Shown: positions 59,785-60,235 of the stretch, in pieces
Numbering within the stretch: position 1 is the stretch's first letter
Layout: every line of letters begins with the position of its first letter
DNA from: Clostridium sp. CAG:594
Lineage (GTDB): Bacteria; Bacillota_I; Bacilli_A; RF39; UBA660
DNA length: 60,235 bases
Direction: 5' to 3'
NCBI GenBank assembly: GCA_000434835.1
Contig: FR881467.1
Span: forward strand, 1 to 60,235
Notes under the pieces: generated by a model
Database searches by the model: none
The model's input: the letters and a program-made list of their open reading frames with translations, nothing else
What the model was told of the DNA's origin: nothing
Translations under genes and position numbers: made by a program

Positions 59785-60235
59785 TTAACCTTTTCTCCTT
59801 CTTCATATTTTAAAGGAAGTGGATATATTTCCATAATTTCTTTTAAATCTATATTATATTTTTTCTTTAATACCATCGGCTGAATGTTAAACATAGAATT
59901 TAATTTACCATCTACTACAAAAGGCAAATTATTATCGTTAAGGTAACTTATTATTGCATAATTCTGACTCGGTGATTTGAGCAAATAACTTTTTGTTATA
60001 TAATCCTCTATTTCAAAATCCATGGCAATTTCAAATAAGATTGGTAACTTTTTTATTACACTTTTTGCTTTTGCTAATAAACTAGAAGTTAATAAGTGTT
60101 TGTATTTTTCCTCTTTAAAATATGGCAAATTAAGTAAAGTTTTTATATCTTCTAACTTTGCGCGGGCTAGTACCTCTGATGTAAATAACTCCGGATGTTT
60201 CTTAAACTCATCACTATTTATTATCTTTATTATAT
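59781..60235 (-). CDS. helical repeat protein, cut by right edge
   Basis: The frame runs off the right edge without a start; an internal TTG at 60128 is not the true start, because coding sequence continues as FKKHPELFTSEVLARAKLED and KTLLNLPYFKEEK. The visible part repeats a helical unit (LFTSEVLARAKLEDIK against LLTSSLLAKAKSVIKK), which recalls a solenoid of helices, similar in style to mTERF-like repeats. It ends coupled to the 93-aa gene. Function unknown. Confidence 0.6.
   Translation of the reverse strand, partial: IIKIINSDEFKKHPELFTSEVLARAKLEDIKTLLNLPYFKEEKYKHLLTSSLLAKAKSVIKKLPILFEIAMDFEIEDYITKSYLLKSPSQNYAIISYLNDNNLPFVVDGKLNSMFNIQPMVLKKKYNIDLKEIMEIYPLPLKYEEGEKVK

Noticed and set aside
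1..60235. Mollicutes genetic code (TGA as Trp)
   Set aside because: TGA ends genes in the ATGA overlaps (pncB/Nudix, HD/MazG-like, right-edge pair), and tryptophans in conserved motifs are TGG.

Overview
This 60 kb window is a low-GC, densely packed bacterial chromosome segment with nearly every gene on the minus strand. Two genes mark it as coming from a spore-forming Bacillota lineage (Bacilli-like): a small acid-soluble spore protein of the SspI type (26447-26656, +) and SpoVS (57992-58252, -). Other support comes from the rpsB-tsf...frr cluster, AddAB instead of RecBCD, a T-box in front of pheST, strong AGGAGG ribosome binding sites and TGA used as a stop (for example in the ATGA overlaps). 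The species cannot be named from the sequence; an uncultured gut-type Bacilli is my inference.

Layout from left to right. 1-2.0 kb: a HEPN-motif protein cut by the left edge, a uracil-DNA-glycosylase-like protein and a rhomboid protease. 2.1-4.1 kb: mnmA and an NrtR-type regulator. 4.1-6.5 kb: an unusual protein with an HExxH motif and seven 20-residue repeats, preceded by a 53-aa ORF. 6.6-13.6 kb: one NAD salvage operon read leftwards (pncA, pncB, a Nudix hydrolase, nadE, nadD, pncC-like, nadK, an aminotransferase) behind a consensus promoter overlapped by a long palindrome that recurs in the 5'UTR; these are candidate NrtR operators. 13.6-18.8 kb: a membrane protein, an anchored metallo-beta-lactamase-fold protein, inorganic pyrophosphatase, a broken small ORF, a plus-strand lipoprotein and Tex. 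18.9-20.9 kb: two tRNA pairs (Val-Lys and Met/Ile2-Leu) with two tRNA-derived remnants on the opposite strand, enclosing a small membrane protein and an orphan MvaI/BcnI-family restriction endonuclease.

21-26.4 kb: a conserved unknown, fpg, polA and an Asn-rich membrane protein. 26.4-34.4 kb: sspI, pheT, pheS with its T-box, an Ig-like surface protein, frr, a thioredoxin-like lipoprotein, tsf and rpsB (S2 with a SAP-like tail). 34.4-38.5 kb: a YkgJ-like Cys protein, a MazG-like pyrophosphohydrolase with a Cys-rich tail, an HD hydrolase and priA. 38.5-42.2 kb: an accessory block of three genes (a Cys-rich surface protein, a small membrane protein and an HExxH protein), each with its own strong promoter; two of the promoter regions are a ~155-bp imperfect direct duplication. 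42.2-50.8 kb: operon addB-addA-glyA-folD-smr. 50.9-60.2 kb: an unknown, ppdK, a XerD-like recombinase, two paralogous unknown proteins, GtrA, spoVS, a HAD-like phosphatase, an RluA-family pseudouridine synthase and two unknowns at the right edge.

Most transcription units end in recognisable hairpin-plus-T-tract terminators. The points most worth checking are the NAD operon operators, the tRNA remnants beside the orphan restriction enzyme, the HEPN/UDG-like pair at the left edge, the HExxH-repeat protein and the duplicated promoter module at 40.4-41.1 kb. I recognised no complete, clearly new multi-gene system.
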